Shown: positions 36,089 to 46,425 of the stretch, piece by piece
How the letters are laid out: each line of letters starts with the position of its first letter
Position numbering within the stretch: position 1 is the stretch's first letter
Source of the DNA: an uncultured Afifella sp.
GTDB taxonomy: Bacteria > Pseudomonadota > Alphaproteobacteria > Rhizobiales > Afifellaceae
NCBI GenBank assembly: GCA_947259045.1
Contig: CAMYKZ010000003.1
Span: 1-64,000, forward strand
DNA length: 64,000 nt
Direction: 5' to 3'
Program-made: the position numbers and the translations under genes
Notes under the pieces: model-generated
Told to the model about the DNA's origin: nothing
Seen by the model: the letters and a program-made list of their open reading frames with translations, nothing else
Database searches by the model: none

Positions 36089-36871
36089 TTATCCGGCAAG
36101 ATTGATCCAGACCGGGACATGATCGGAGGGTTTTTCCCAGGCTCGGACATGCTTGTCGATTCCCGCCGAAATCAGCCGGTCCGAGGCTTCCGGGGAAAGC
36201 AGCATATGATCGATGCGTATGCCGTTGTTCTTCTGCCATGCGCCGGCCTGATAGTCCCAGAATGTATAGGTTTCGGCATCATCGCAGACTGACCGGACAG
36301 CATCGACAAATCCCAGCGCCATCATTTTCCGCAGCGCTTGCCGCGAGCCGGGAAGGAACAGCGCATCGCCGACCCAGTTCTGCGGGTTGCGGGCATCAAC
36401 TGCTTCCGGGATGATATTGTAATCGCCGGCGATAACCAGCGGTTCTTCAAGCCTGATCCGCTCCTGCGCCCAGTGCTGCAACCGTTCCATCCAGGCCAGC
36501 TTGTAATCCAGTTTCGGACTGTCGACGGGGTTTCCGTTCGGCATATAGGCTCCGGCGATCCGCACGGCTCCATTGTCGGTGATCGCCACAGCTTCGATAA
36601 AGCGGGCCTGTTCGTCCCGGTCATCGCCGGGCAATCCGCGGCGGACGTCTTCAAGCGGGCACTTCGACAACAGGGCGACGCCATTGAAGCCCTTCTGGCC
36701 ATGGGTTTCGACCTTGTAGCCGAGTTCCTCAATGGCGGCTGCGGGGAAACCCTCGTCGACCGACTTGATTTCCTGCAGGCAGACAACATCCGGCTCCGCC
36801 TCGTCCAGCCATGACAGAAGGCCGTCAATGCGCGCTTTGATCCCGTTGATATTCCAGGTTGCGATTTTCAC
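36089..36871 (-). CDS. xthA: Exodeoxyribonuclease III (AP endonuclease)
   Basis: A 260-residue member of the endonuclease/exonuclease/phosphatase family. Motifs: MKIATWNINGIKARI, VVCLQEIKS, AGDYNIIPEAVD, and the C-terminal RIDHMLLSPEA and SDHVPVWINL with the catalytic Asp-His pair. It cleaves DNA at abasic sites during base-excision repair. It sits 12 bases downstream of erpA in the same orientation. Confidence 0.94.
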   Translation of the reverse strand: MKIATWNINGIKARIDGLLSWLDEAEPDVVCLQEIKSVDEGFPAAAIEELGYKVETHGQKGFNGVALLSKCPLEDVRRGLPGDDRDEQARFIEAVAITDNGAVRIAGAYMPNGNPVDSPKLDYKLAWMERLQHWAQERIRLEEPLVIAGDYNIIPEAVDARNPQNWVGDALFLPGSRQALRKMMALGFVDAVRSVCDDAETYTFWDYQAGAWQKNNGIRIDHMLLSPEASDRLISAGIDKHVRAWEKPSDHVPVWINLAG

Positions 36872-36883
36872 CGGGCGTTCCGC

Positions 36884-37219
36884 CTAGAGAGCGAAACTGG
36901 TGCCGCAGCCGCAGGACGCGACCGCGTTGGGATTGCGGATCTGGAACGACTGACCGATCAGATCATCGACAAAATCGATCTGCGAACCGGCCATGAACTG
37001 CGCCGAGACCGCATCGACAAGCACAGTGGCGTCATCGCGCTTGATGATGATGTCGTCTTCGGCGGCCGTTTCCTGCACCAGATCGAACTTGTACTGAAAA
37101 CCGGAGCAGCCGCCGCCCTCGACACTGATCCGCAGGATCGTGCCGTCAGGTTCTGCCGATATGATCTTCGCGACCCGCTTTGCGGCCCGTTCGGTCAATT
37201 CAACATTGTTTTCTGTCAT
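36884..37219 (-). CDS. erpA: Iron-sulfur cluster insertion protein ErpA
   Basis: A 111-residue A-type carrier. The three cluster cysteines are in EGGGCSGFQYKF (near residue 37) and the C-terminal CGCGTSF. It passes Fe-S clusters to apo-enzymes; IlvD in this window is one possible client type. Divergent from dgt with a 78-base gap that must hold both promoters. The gene order erpA-xthA is common in rhizobia. Confidence 0.92.
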   Translation of the reverse strand: MTENNVELTERAAKRVAKIISAEPDGTILRISVEGGGCSGFQYKFDLVQETAAEDDIIIKRDDATVLVDAVSAQFMAGSQIDFVDDLIGQSFQIRNPNAVASCGCGTSFAL

Positions 37220-37297
37220 GGCAATGGCTCCGCGCTTGCATGCGCTTGTCCCTAATAGCTAAGAAGGCGCTAACAACAAGTCAATCTGGTATCGCAA

Positions 37298-38560
37298 ATG
37301 CAGGGAGCCGGTTCATTGAAGGACGCGACCGCACCGATCCCGGATTGGTTGAAATCTTCGCGCATCCGCCTTGGCGGGACGCGCTGGCGCGCGCCTTATG
37401 CATCCGATCCTGCAACAAGCCGGGGCAGGCTCCACGCAGAGCCGGAAAGTGCGTTGCGCTCGCCATTCCAGCGCGACCGGGACCGGATTATCCATTCCAA
37501 TGCCTTCCGCCGGCTGAAGCACAAGACCCAGGTCTTTATCTATCACGAAGGCGATCATTTCCGGACCAGGCTCACCCATACGCTGGAAGTCGCGCAGATC
37601 GCCCGCTCGATTGCCCGGCCCATGGGGCTCGATGAGGATCTGGCTGAAGCCATTGCGCTGGCGCATGATCTCGGGCATCCGCCCTTCGGTCACGCCGGGG
37701 AGCGTTCGCTGAACCGGTCGTTGCTCCGGTATGGCGGGTTTGACCACAATGCGCAGAGCCTGAGGGCCGTGACACAGCTGGAAAAGCGATATCCGGATTT
37801 TGACGGTCTCAACCTGACATGGGAAACCCTTGAAGGGCTTGTCAAACACAATGGACCGCTGACTGACGTTGCAGGCAATCCGCTGAGTGCCGACCAGGCT
37901 GCCTCAATACCCTATGCGATCGACTGCTATCGGCAGGTGCATGATCTTGACCTGCACGGCTGGCCGGGGCTGGAGGCTCAGGTAGCGTCGATATCAGATG
38001 ACATCGCCTATGATTCCCATGACATCGAAGACGGGTTGCGGGCCGGGCTCCTGACGCTCGACGATCTGCATTCCGTTCCGATCACCGGGCGCCTGATCGA
38101 TGCGATCCGGGAGGATAATCCCGATCTTGAGGAAACCCGGCAGGTGCATGAACTGGTCCGCAGATTGATCACGGTGATGGTTGAAGACGTCATCTGCGAG
38201 ACCTGCCGCAGGCTTGATGCCGCCGCAATTTCAACGATTGCCGACATCCGTGATCAGAGTGGAGCACTGAGCGGATTTTCGGCAGGCATGAAGGTGGATG
38301 AAGCGGATTTGAAGCAGTTTCTGTTCGCCAACCTTTATCGCTCCGCCCCGGTGCGCGAACAGGTCAAATCGGCAGAAATTATGGTCGACGCGCTGTTCAT
38401 GAAGTTGCATGACCGACCGGATCTGCTTCCTGATCCCTGGCGGGAGGATCTTGACCTGAATAATGCGTCAGACACCGCGCGGCGGGTTGCAGACTATATT
38501 GCCGGAATGACCGACCGGTTTGCAGCCGTCGAACACAGTCGGCTGTTTGACGCCGGCTGA
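37298..38560 (+). CDS. dgt: Deoxyguanosinetriphosphate triphosphohydrolase-like protein
   Basis: A 420-residue HD-domain dNTPase. The metal-binding residues are in [15 protein letters not shown] (first His), [18 protein letters not shown] (HD pair, near residue 122) and [14 protein letters not shown] (last Asp, near 235). [20 protein letters not shown] is the family N-terminal signature. It hydrolyses dNTPs to nucleoside and triphosphate. The ATG at 37298 has a weak RBS. argS follows after 51 bases, as in many rhizobia. Confidence 0.93.
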   Translation: MQGAGSLKDATAPIPDWLKSSRIRLGGTRWRAPYASDPATSRGRLHAEPESALRSPFQRDRDRIIHSNAFRRLKHKTQVFIYHEGDHFRTRLTHTLEVAQIARSIARPMGLDEDLAEAIALAHDLGHPPFGHAGERSLNRSLLRYGGFDHNAQSLRAVTQLEKRYPDFDGLNLTWETLEGLVKHNGPLTDVAGNPLSADQAASIPYAIDCYRQVHDLDLHGWPGLEAQVASISDDIAYDSHDIEDGLRAGLLTLDDLHSVPITGRLIDAIREDNPDLEETRQVHELVRRLITVMVEDVICETCRRLDAAAISTIADIRDQSGALSGFSAGMKVDEADLKQFLFANLYRSAPVREQVKSAEIMVDALFMKLHDRPDLLPDPWREDLDLNNASDTARRVADYIAGMTDRFAAVEHSRLFDAG

Positions 38561-38611
38561 TAACTGGTTTACCTGCGGCTGCATTCCTCCCAATCGACCC
38601 TGAGAAGCAAA

Positions 38612-40372
38612 ATGGACCTCTTCCGGATCTTTGAAGAAAAGATTAAAAATTACGTCCAGACAATTGATCTTGTTGCAGATAATGAGAATGCTGTTGATTT
38701 GGTCCAGCGGATCAGTGCGGAACCTCCGCGCGACCGCTCCCATGGTGATATCGCCACGAATGCGGCGATGGTCCTGGCGAAACCGCTCAAAGTGAAGCCG
38801 CGAGACATTGCGGTGCGTCTGGCGCTGGCGCTTGAGCGCGATGACGATGTGGCCTCGGTCGAAGTGGCAGGCCCCGGATTTGTGAACATCCGCCTGTCCG
38901 ACGCGTTCTGGGCCGGTTTTCTGAGCAAGGTCCTGCAGGCCGGAGCGGAATATGGCCGGTCCGGCGCCGGCGGCGGCCGCAAGGTGAATGTGGAATATGT
39001 GTCGGCAAATCCGACGGGGCCGATGCACGTCGGCCATTGCCGGGGCGCCGTTGTCGGCGATGCGATTGCCAACCTGCTGGAATGCACCGGGCATGATGTG
39101 ACGCGGGAATATTACATCAACGATGCCGGGGCGCAGGTGGACAAGCTGGCGCGGTCGGTTTTCGATCGCTACCGCCAGGCCCTGGGCGAAACCATTGAAA
39201 CGAAGGACCTTGAATATCCCGGCGATTACCTTGTTGCCGCCGGAGAAGCACTGGCGGCGGAATTCAAGGCTGAACTTGTTTCGATGAATGAAGATCAATG
39301 GCTGCCGATTGTCAGGGAGAAGGCGATCGCGGCGATGATGGATATGATCCGTGCTGATCTTGACCGGATCGGCGTGAGCCACGATGTCTATTATTCGGAA
39401 AAGTCGCTACGCGACGGGGATACCGACCGGGTTTCTGAGGCGATAGCGGCCCTGCGCGCCCGCGATCTGATTTATCAGGGAACATTACCGCCGCCCAAGG
39501 GAAAGCCCCCGGAAGACTGGGAAGACAGGGAGCAGACATTGTTCCGCTCGACGCAATTCGGCGACGATGTCGACCGGGCGCTGATGAAATCGGACGGCAG
39601 TTACACTTACTTCGCATCCGATATCGCCTACCATTACGACAAATATCTGCGCGGCTTCCGCGAGCAGATCGATGTGCTGGGCGCCGATCATGGCGGTTAT
39701 GTCAAGCGCATGAAGGCAGCCGTTACCGCAATGTCCGGCGGCGAAGCGACACTCGAAGTGCAGCTTGTTCAGCTTGTCAAACTTCTGCGTGGCGGCAAGC
39801 CGGTGGCCATGGGCAAGCGGACCGGCAATCTGATCACGCTGGGCGAAGTGGTCGATGAGGTCGGCCGCGATGCCGTGCGGTTCATGATGTTGTTCCGCAA
39901 AGCCGACGCGCCGCTGGATTTCGATTTCGATGCGGTGACTGAAAAATCGAAAGAAAACCCGGTTTTTTATGTTCAATATGGGCACGCCCGCGTTGCGTCG
40001 GTTCGCAGGCAGGCGAAGGAGACGATACCGGATATCGACTTGGATATTGCAAATCTCCTGCAGGCGGATCTGTCGCTTTTATCCGATGAGGGTGAGAGGG
40101 CTATTGTGCGTTCTATTGCTGATTGGCCACGAATCGTTTCCACTGCGGCACGTACGCGAGAGCCGCACCGGGTTGCATATTATCTGTATGATCTGGCAAG
40201 CTCGTTTCATGCCCATTGGAACAGGGGCAAAGATATGCCGCATTTACGTTTCATTATCCCTACCGATTTATCAATGACTTGCGCCCGTTTGGCTCTTGTT
40301 AGATGTGTTGGAAATGTTTTGCGCTCAGGTCTTGCAGTTCTTGGGGTCGATGCGCCAGATGAAATGCGTTAG
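38612..40372 (+). CDS. argS: Arginyl-tRNA synthetase
   Basis: A 586-residue class Ia synthetase. The N-terminal Add1 domain covers residues 1-110; the HIGH motif is in [13 protein letters not shown] (about 132-143); the late catalytic loop contains [16 protein letters not shown]. The C-terminal anticodon-binding DALR domain is seen in [22 protein letters not shown] follows GAGAAGCAAA. The 3' third (from about 39970) uses noticeably more T- and A-ending codons than the rest, see findings. SPOR-domain gene follows after 54 bases. Confidence 0.95.
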   Translation: MDLFRIFEEKIKNYVQTIDLVADNENAVDLVQRISAEPPRDRSHGDIATNAAMVLAKPLKVKPRDIAVRLALALERDDDVASVEVAGPGFVNIRLSDAFWAGFLSKVLQAGAEYGRSGAGGGRKVNVEYVSANPTGPMHVGHCRGAVVGDAIANLLECTGHDVTREYYINDAGAQVDKLARSVFDRYRQALGETIETKDLEYPGDYLVAAGEALAAEFKAELVSMNEDQWLPIVREKAIAAMMDMIRADLDRIGVSHDVYYSEKSLRDGDTDRVSEAIAALRARDLIYQGTLPPPKGKPPEDWEDREQTLFRSTQFGDDVDRALMKSDGSYTYFASDIAYHYDKYLRGFREQIDVLGADHGGYVKRMKAAVTAMSGGEATLEVQLVQLVKLLRGGKPVAMGKRTGNLITLGEVVDEVGRDAVRFMMLFRKADAPLDFDFDAVTEKSKENPVFYVQYGHARVASVRRQAKETIPDIDLDIANLLQADLSLLSDEGERAIVRSIADWPRIVSTAARTREPHRVAYYLYDLASSFHAHWNRGKDMPHLRFIIPTDLSMTCARLALVRCVGNVLRSGLAVLGVDAPDEMR

Positions 40373-40426
40373 AATTTTGCCGTGCAGGCAAGATTCGTTT
40401 GCGAAAATTAATAAAGAGGCCTTTTG

Positions 40427-42343
40427 ATGGCTGATAATCATTCCCGAAATTCCCGCGCCCGGACAACCCAGGCGGATCCGTCTTATGACGTCTATGATGA
40501 AGATCCACTGGTGGAACTGGCCCGGATCGTCAGCGAAGACGGCGGCTATTTCAATATTTCGGAACATCCGGAACCGGAAGCCGAGCCCGACCCGGAGCTG
40601 GATATTGGTTATGCCGATGAAGAAATGGATCTTGGCATCGACCTGGAAGGGCAGATCATGGAAGAGCTGGAGCTTTCCATGGCGTCGCCGGATGGTGATT
40701 TCCAGGAACCGGACAATACGCCACGGCCGGCCGCGCGATATCACAATCATGCCTATGCACCTGAAGATTCCGCAGCGCTTTCACAGATGACAGCCGGTCC
40801 GGTGGAGCAATCGGTCGAATACGATTCTGAGTTTGAGGCCGACGACTGGCCTGAAGATTTGCCGGAACAAGACGACGGTTATGCCGGTGGCGTTCAGGCG
40901 GGAATGTCTCCGCAGCAGCATGTTGGCTCAGACGGCGTTATTTCGGTCGAAGATCTTTCCGATCTTGAACAGGCGCTTTCGGAGCTGGATGAAAATCCAT
41001 CCTACGAGGGCGGAATAAACGGCCAGTTTGCAGACGATGTCGAATACGACACGGATTGGCCGGACGATGACACAGCCGATGCCGACATAGGCGTTGCGCC
41101 ATTCGTTCCCGCTGGTGACGGCTATGCCGGCCATCACGTCCCGCACGAAGGGCGCTCGGGCCGAAAGGTCTTTGCCGTCGCGGCCGTGTTGAGCATTGCC
41201 GTGCTCGGCGGCGGTGTTGTGGCGATGATGAATTCCACGTCAAACACGTCGCTGGAAGGTGCTCCGCCGGTGTTCAAGGCTGACGCCAGTCCGGTCAAGG
41301 TCGCGCCGGATGCAAAGGATGATGCCGGTTCGGAAGACGCCGTTTTCGATGTCGCCGACGGCCCGGTGAAGGAAGAACTGGTCGATCGTACGGAGACACC
41401 TGTGCGGCAGATTATTCCGGCTGAGGGGACTCAGCAGGCGGAAGTCCTGCGGCCCGTGGGTGACGAAAGCAGTAAGAACGACGCCCGATTGTCGGAGAAC
41501 AGCACGTCTGCTGCTACCGATTCTCCCAGATTTGATCCGATCGGACCGAAACAGGTTCGGACGGTTAAAGTCGGCGCCGATGGCACAATTATCCGTCCGT
41601 CGCTGGACGATAGCGCCGTGGTTTCCAATAATGTTGACAGTGAAATCGTCGGCGGTTTGCCGACCCCGGTCGATGTCAGCGTGAACGAGTCCGCAACAGC
41701 CGAACCGCAACCCGTGCCGGTCAAAGTCGTCGATATCAAGTCCGGGACAGTTGGCAGCGATGCACTGTCTGTCGTCGAGCCGAAACCGTCACCGCTGGAG
41801 ACAGTGATTGCGGGATTGCCGGCAGACGAGACGCCACTGGAAAATAATGCAGCGACCGAAAGCGGCGATGCTGCTGCAGATGCCGGCATCCCGCTGCCCA
41901 GGGAACGTCCTGCAAATGCGCCGCAGGCCGTTGCCCGAGCAGCACCTGCCCTCGTCGCGCAGCCTGCTCAGCAGAATGCCGCACCCGTCAATTTGCTTGA
42001 AGCGGCGAGGACGCCCGCGGCGCGACAGGTTGCCCCGACACCCGTCAGCACAGGCAGCACCGGCTCTGACAGCACAAACTCCGGCAGCACTGGCTCTGGC
42101 AGCCATCTTGTGCAACTGAGTTCACAGCGCACCGAAGAGCAGGCGAGGGCCGCATTCAATGGACTTAAAGTGCGGTATCCGTCGCTTTTGGGGAATTATG
42201 ACCCCAACATCCAGAGAGCGGATCTCGGTGACCGGGGCGTGTATTACCGTGTTCGTGTCGGTCCGATGTCTGATCAGACTGCAGCGGTTCAATTTTGCGA
42301 GCAGCTGAAATCATCCGGCGGAAGCTGTTTTGTGACCCGCTGA
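40427..42343 (+). CDS. SPOR-domain inner-membrane protein
   Basis: A 638-residue bitopic protein. Residues 1-243 are an acidic, low-complexity cytoplasmic part; residues about 245-268 form one membrane helix (KVFAVAAVLSIAVLGGGVV); a long Pro/Ala/Ser-rich periplasmic linker follows; residues about 558-638 form a SPOR domain (GSHLVQLSSQRTEEQARAAF, then YYRVRVGPM and SGGSCFVTR). SPOR domains bind denuded septal glycan, so a role in cell division is likely. ATG at 40427 (AAAGAGG upstream) rather than an in-frame TTG one codon before. It probably forms an operon with argS and nagZ. Confidence 0.88.
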   Translation: MADNHSRNSRARTTQADPSYDVYDEDPLVELARIVSEDGGYFNISEHPEPEAEPDPELDIGYADEEMDLGIDLEGQIMEELELSMASPDGDFQEPDNTPRPAARYHNHAYAPEDSAALSQMTAGPVEQSVEYDSEFEADDWPEDLPEQDDGYAGGVQAGMSPQQHVGSDGVISVEDLSDLEQALSELDENPSYEGGINGQFADDVEYDTDWPDDDTADADIGVAPFVPAGDGYAGHHVPHEGRSGRKVFAVAAVLSIAVLGGGVVAMMNSTSNTSLEGAPPVFKADASPVKVAPDAKDDAGSEDAVFDVADGPVKEELVDRTETPVRQIIPAEGTQQAEVLRPVGDESSKNDARLSENSTSAATDSPRFDPIGPKQVRTVKVGADGTIIRPSLDDSAVVSNNVDSEIVGGLPTPVDVSVNESATAEPQPVPVKVVDIKSGTVGSDALSVVEPKPSPLETVIAGLPADETPLENNAATESGDAAADAGIPLPRERPANAPQAVARAAPALVAQPAQQNAAPVNLLEAARTPAARQVAPTPVSTGSTGSDSTNSGSTGSGSHLVQLSSQRTEEQARAAFNGLKVRYPSLLGNYDPNIQRADLGDRGVYYRVRVGPMSDQTAAVQFCEQLKSSGGSCFVTR

Positions 42344-42370
42344 CGGCTGCGTTTTCGGACATCAAATCGG

Positions 42371-43417
42371 TTGGACAAAAAAGCGTTTATCTGCGGTCTG
42401 GAGGGCCTTTCGCTCACCGATGACGAGCGGGAGTTCATATCCCGACACCGTCCCTGGGGCGGTATCCTGTTTGCCCGCAACATAAGCTCACCACCCCAGG
42501 TCCATGAGCTCTGCCAGGCGTTCCGGGAGTGTCTTGAGGATCCCGAGGCGCCGATTTTCATCGATCAGGAGGGTGGCCGCGTCCAGCGGATCAAGCCGCC
42601 GAACGTGCGCGCCTATCCAGCTGGACGTGTCTATGGCGAGATCTACGAAAAGGATAAAATCGCCGGTGTCGAAGCGGCCAGGCTCGGTGCCAAGCTGATC
42701 GGGCTCGATCTTGCCAGTCTTGGCATTACCGGCAATTGCCTGCCGGTTCTCGATATGCCGTCCGACGGGAGCGATCCGGCGATCGGCGATCGTGCATTCG
42801 GTTTCGACGTTGACACGGTTTCGACATTGGGTGCGGCGGCGATTGGCGGCCTCTCCAGCGCCGGCGTACTGCCGGTCATGAAACATCTGCCCGGACACGG
42901 CCGGGCCATTGTCGACAGCCACATGGATCTGCCGGTCGTCGATTGCGACATCGAGACGCTCGACGCCAGCGATTTTGTTCCCTTCCGGTTGAACGCAAAC
43001 CGCACGCCGCTCGCAATGAGTGCGCATATCGTGTTTTCGGCAGTGGATGAAGACAATCCGGCAACGCTTTCCAAGCGGGTGATTGATAGCGTCATCAGAG
43101 GACGAATCGGTTATTCGGGTGTTCTGATGAGTGATGACCTGTCGATGGGCGCGCTTTCGGGGTCACTGGCGGAGCGAACAAGCAAGGCGCTGGCGGCCGG
43201 TTGCGATCTGGCGCTGCACTGCAACGGAGTAATGGACGAAATGATCGATGTTGCCGAAAACAGCCCTGTTCTTTCAGGCGATGCCCTGATCCGCACGGAA
43301 GCAGCGCTTGCCTGGATTGACGCGGAAAAAAGCGAGCAGATCTCCAGTGACGACCAGCAAGCGCTTTCGGCGCGGCTGGATGCGCTGATTGCCAGCGCCG
43401 GGATTGCCGATGTCTGA
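42371..43417 (+). CDS. nagZ: Beta-N-acetylhexosaminidase NagZ
   Basis: A 348-residue family GH3 glycosidase that cuts GlcNAc from anhydro-muropeptides during cell-wall recycling. Family markers: PWGGILFARN, FIDQEGGRVQRIKPP (near residue 60), MKHLPGHGRAIVDSHMDLP (near 170, with the catalytic His loop) and SDDLSMGAL (catalytic Asp, near 255). The start is a TTG at 42371 without a strong RBS, 27 bases after the SPOR gene, which suggests coupling. Its stop overlaps the scpA start. Confidence 0.93.
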   Translation: MDKKAFICGLEGLSLTDDEREFISRHRPWGGILFARNISSPPQVHELCQAFRECLEDPEAPIFIDQEGGRVQRIKPPNVRAYPAGRVYGEIYEKDKIAGVEAARLGAKLIGLDLASLGITGNCLPVLDMPSDGSDPAIGDRAFGFDVDTVSTLGAAAIGGLSSAGVLPVMKHLPGHGRAIVDSHMDLPVVDCDIETLDASDFVPFRLNANRTPLAMSAHIVFSAVDEDNPATLSKRVIDSVIRGRIGYSGVLMSDDLSMGALSGSLAERTSKALAAGCDLALHCNGVMDEMIDVAENSPVLSGDALIRTEAALAWIDAEKSEQISSDDQQALSARLDALIASAGIADV

Positions 43418-44267
43418 ATTGCCCGAACCCACCGCATCGAGCGTCATTGATGGCAGCTTTGAGGAAGATTCGCGGCCGGACCGGTCGGCAGATGAAACGC
43501 TTGTCATCGATATTGACGGATTTGAGGGGCCGCTTGACCTGCTTCTCAATATGGCCCGCGACCAGAAGGTTGATTTGACGCGGATATCGATCCTCGCACT
43601 GGCGGAACAATATTTGCGGTTTATCGACGATGCCCGGCAGATGCGGCTGGAAATTGCCGCTGACTATCTGGTGATGGCGGCATGGCTGGCCTATCTGAAA
43701 TCGCGTTTGTTGCTGCCCGATAATGACGAGAGCGATGAACCGAGCGGCGACGCACTGGCGGCAGCGCTGGCGTTCCGGCTGCAGCGGCTTGAAGCCATGC
43801 GGGATGCGGCGGCAAAGCTGACGAACCGGGATAGGCTTGGCCGCAACAGGTTTGCACGGGGAATGCCGGAACCGGTCATCGTTTTGACCTCAAAGGCCTG
43901 GGAGGCGGGCCTTTACGATCTGCTGGAAGCCTATGGCTCGATGCGGCAGCGGCAGATGGTGACACAGGTGCAGATCGCTCCCCGTTCCGTCATGTCACTG
44001 CAGCAGGCGCGGCAACGATTGATGGAACTGATCGGCACAGCCGTTGATTGGACGCCTATCGACAGTTTTCTGACCGATTATCTTGTTTCGCCTGAATTGC
44101 GGGCAACGGTTCGCGCCAGTTCGTTTTCAGCCAGCCTTGAACTGGTCAGGGAAGGTGAACTGGAGCTGCGCCAAAGCGAGGCGTTCTCGCCGCTCTATCT
44201 GCGCCGGAAATCGGATCCCCAGAAAGTACCGGAACCCCACAAATTAACGGGAACAGAAAATGCCTGA
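43410..44267 (+). CDS. scpA: Segregation and condensation protein ScpA
   Basis: A 285-residue kleisin. The N-terminal Smc-binding region has DGFEGPLDLLLNMARDQKVD (near residue 33), then ALAEQYLRFID and AADYLVMAAWLAYLKSRLLL; the C-terminal winged helix contains FSASLELVREGELELRQ. With ScpB it bridges SMC to condense and segregate the chromosome. ATG at 43410 overlaps the nagZ stop; scpB overlaps its own stop by 8 bases. Confidence 0.95.
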   Translation: MSELPEPTASSVIDGSFEEDSRPDRSADETLVIDIDGFEGPLDLLLNMARDQKVDLTRISILALAEQYLRFIDDARQMRLEIAADYLVMAAWLAYLKSRLLLPDNDESDEPSGDALAAALAFRLQRLEAMRDAAAKLTNRDRLGRNRFARGMPEPVIVLTSKAWEAGLYDLLEAYGSMRQRQMVTQVQIAPRSVMSLQQARQRLMELIGTAVDWTPIDSFLTDYLVSPELRATVRASSFSASLELVREGELELRQSEAFSPLYLRRKSDPQKVPEPHKLTGTENA

Positions 44268-44946
44268 TCTATTTTTGGTCGACGGCGGCGAGAATGTCAC
44301 AAGCCTTTCACCGGACGAGACGCGCACCCATTTGCGCATGCTGGAAGCGATGCTGTTTGCATCGACAGCGCCTGTGGCGACCGCAGAACTGACGCGGCGA
44401 CTGCCGGCCGGCATCGACATCGATCATCTGATCAAGGAATTGCAGCAGGCCTATGCGGGCCGCGGCGTCAATCTGGAAGCTGTCGACGGCTGCTGGGCTT
44501 TCCGCACTGCGTCAGATCTGTCGTTCCTGCTTCAGAACGAAGTTGAAGAGCAGAAGAAGCTTTCGCGCGTTGCGCTGGAGACACTGGCGATCATTGCCTA
44601 CCATCAGCCTGTAACCCGGGCGGAAATCGAGGAAATACGCGGCGTCAGTACGTCAAAGGGAACACTGGATGTGTTGCTGGAGACCGGTTGGATCCGTTTG
44701 CGCGGCAGGCGCCGAACGCCTGGTCGCCCGGTCACCTTCGGAACAACGCCTGACTTTCTCGATCACTTTGATCTGGAGCAGGTGGCCGATCTTCCCGGCT
44801 TGTCGGAACTGAAGGGCGCCGGGTTGCTCGATGCGGCGATTCCGAACGGTTTTGAAGTGCCGGTTCCCAGCGATGCCGACGATCTGCAGGAAGACGAAGA
44901 CCCGCTGGAATTTGAACCGGATCTGGATTCGGAAGCTGCAATCTGA
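44260..44946 (+). CDS. scpB: Segregation and condensation protein ScpB
   Basis: A 228-residue protein of two winged-helix domains. Markers: RMLEAMLFASTAPV, RGVNLEAVDGCWAFRTA, the second domain LETLAIIAYHQPVTRAEIEEIRGV and LIRGRKK-type WIRLRGRRRTPGRPV. It binds ScpA in the SMC complex. The C-terminal 30 residues are acidic (DADDLQEDEDPLEFEPDLD). ATG lies within the scpA end, so the pair is translationally coupled. Confidence 0.95.
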   Translation: MPDLFLVDGGENVTSLSPDETRTHLRMLEAMLFASTAPVATAELTRRLPAGIDIDHLIKELQQAYAGRGVNLEAVDGCWAFRTASDLSFLLQNEVEEQKKLSRVALETLAIIAYHQPVTRAEIEEIRGVSTSKGTLDVLLETGWIRLRGRRRTPGRPVTFGTTPDFLDHFDLEQVADLPGLSELKGAGLLDAAIPNGFEVPVPSDADDLQEDEDPLEFEPDLDSEAAI

Positions 44947-44993
44947 CGGGTTATGGTTGCAGGAGCGGTCGGTTCCGGCCATAAGCGCGACCG

Positions 44994-46097
44994 ATGTCCA
45001 GTCAAACCAACATGTCGCCGGCAAGGCGGCGCCGCGCAACGGCAACATTCGCATCTCGTCTCAGCCTTCGCGCTTTGACGCGGCGATACGGTGAATCGGT
45101 CGCTCTGAAATCGATCGACCTCGATGTCGAGCCGGGCGAGGTAGTCTCGCTGCTCGGTCATTCAGGGTGCGGCAAGACGACCTTGCTGCGCATTGCAGCC
45201 GGCGTTGAAACGGCTTCGGAAGGAACGGTGCTGATCGACGACAAGCCGGTTGCATCCGATGATGTTTTCCTGCCGCCGGAAAAGCGCAATATCGGCTTGA
45301 TGTTTCAGGATTACGCGCTGTTTCCGCATCTGACGCTCTTGAAGAATGTGATGTTCGGGCTTTCTGCGCTGAACCGCAATGTAGCCATGGATGAAGCCCG
45401 GGCGGCATTGGCGCGTGTCGGGCTTGAGCGGTTGATGAATTCCTACCCGCATGAGGTTTCCGGCGGCGAGCAGCAGCGCGCCGCGCTGGCAAGGGCGATT
45501 GTGCCGCGGCCGGGAATCCTGCTGATGGATGAGCCGTTTTCAGGCCTCGATGCAAGGTTGCGGGATTCGGTGCGTGACGAAACCATGGCGGTTCTGCGCG
45601 AAACGGGGGCAACGGCACTGATCGTCACCCATGATCCGGAAGAAGCGATGCGCATGAGCGACCGGATCGTGCTCATGCGCCGTGGCGCTATCATGCAGAA
45701 CGGCTCCGCGGAAGAACTCTACAACACCCCTCAGAGCCTGTTTGCTGCCCGGTTTTTCAGCGAATTGAATGAAATTGACGGGATTGTTAACAATGATCGC
45801 GTTTTGACGGCGATCGGTGATTTTGATGCGGGGGGGCGGGCCGATGGATCAAACGTGACTGTGGCAATCCGGCCGCAAGGGGTGTTATTATCAGCCGGAT
45901 CGGACGGCGAGGGGATTGCCGGACGTATCATGTCGCGGCGGTTTCTGGGCGAAGTTGATCATTTTGATGTAGCGGTCGACGGTCTGGAGGCCTATCTGTT
46001 GGCAAGAGCGCGAACCGACGGAATTCTGACGCCCGGCGCAGAAGTTGAAGTGCAATTCGATCCGCGCGACGTTCTGGTGTTCGCATCTGAGACTTGA
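44994..46097 (+). CDS. Orphan ABC transporter ATP-binding protein (Fe3+/polyamine class)
   Basis: A 367-residue ABC ATPase of the FbpC/PotA/UgpC class. Motifs: Walker A LLGHSGCGKTTLLR (near residue 54), MFQDYALFPHLTLLKNV, signature VSGGEQQRAALARAI, Walker B LLMDEPFSGLDARLRD and switch IVTHDPEEAMRMSDRI. The C-terminal TOBE-like domain starts near residue 265 (NVTVAIRPQGVLLS). No permease or binding protein is nearby, so the substrate is unknown; proteins of this class often import iron, polyamines or sugars. The Arg/Ser-rich N-terminus (residues 1-30) is unusual and may indicate a start further downstream. Confidence 0.88.
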   Translation: MSSQTNMSPARRRRATATFASRLSLRALTRRYGESVALKSIDLDVEPGEVVSLLGHSGCGKTTLLRIAAGVETASEGTVLIDDKPVASDDVFLPPEKRNIGLMFQDYALFPHLTLLKNVMFGLSALNRNVAMDEARAALARVGLERLMNSYPHEVSGGEQQRAALARAIVPRPGILLMDEPFSGLDARLRDSVRDETMAVLRETGATALIVTHDPEEAMRMSDRIVLMRRGAIMQNGSAEELYNTPQSLFAARFFSELNEIDGIVNNDRVLTAIGDFDAGGRADGSNVTVAIRPQGVLLSAGSDGEGIAGRIMSRRFLGEVDHFDVAVDGLEAYLLARARTDGILTPGAEVEVQFDPRDVLVFASET

Positions 46098-46175
46098 GTC
46101 TGGTTGAAGGACACCGGGCAATCTGCAATAGTCCGGCAAAACTCGCTGAACGCGAGACGTGAAAGGTTGAGTATC

Positions 46176-46394
46176 ATGGGAAATATCGGACCCTGGCAAA
46201 TTATCATCGTTGCTGTCGTTGTTGTTCTGCTGTTTGGCAGAGGCAAGATTTCAGAGCTGATGGGCGATGTCGCCAAGGGCATCAAGAGCTTCAAGAAGGG
46301 CCTGAAGGACGAAGAGGCTGATGCTGCGGCAACGATCCAGCACAGCGATGCGCAAGTCGTCGAACCGGCCGAGAAAAAGACTGAAGCCAGCTGA
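46176..46394 (+). CDS. tatA: Twin-arginine translocase subunit TatA
   Basis: A 72-residue protein: membrane helix at residues 6-22 ([19 protein letters not shown]), hinge FG, amphipathic helix [17 protein letters not shown] and an acidic tail. It forms the protein-conducting assembly for folded Tat substrates. ATG at 46176, with GAAAGG upstream; the frame start at 46104 would add an unrelated N-terminus. tatB and tatC follow. Confidence 0.95.
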   Translation: MGNIGPWQIIIVAVVVVLLFGRGKISELMGDVAKGIKSFKKGLKDEEADAAATIQHSDAQVVEPAEKKTEAS

Positions 46395-46425
46395 AAAGCC
46401 GGCCTGTTGAAGGCGGGCGCCGAAC

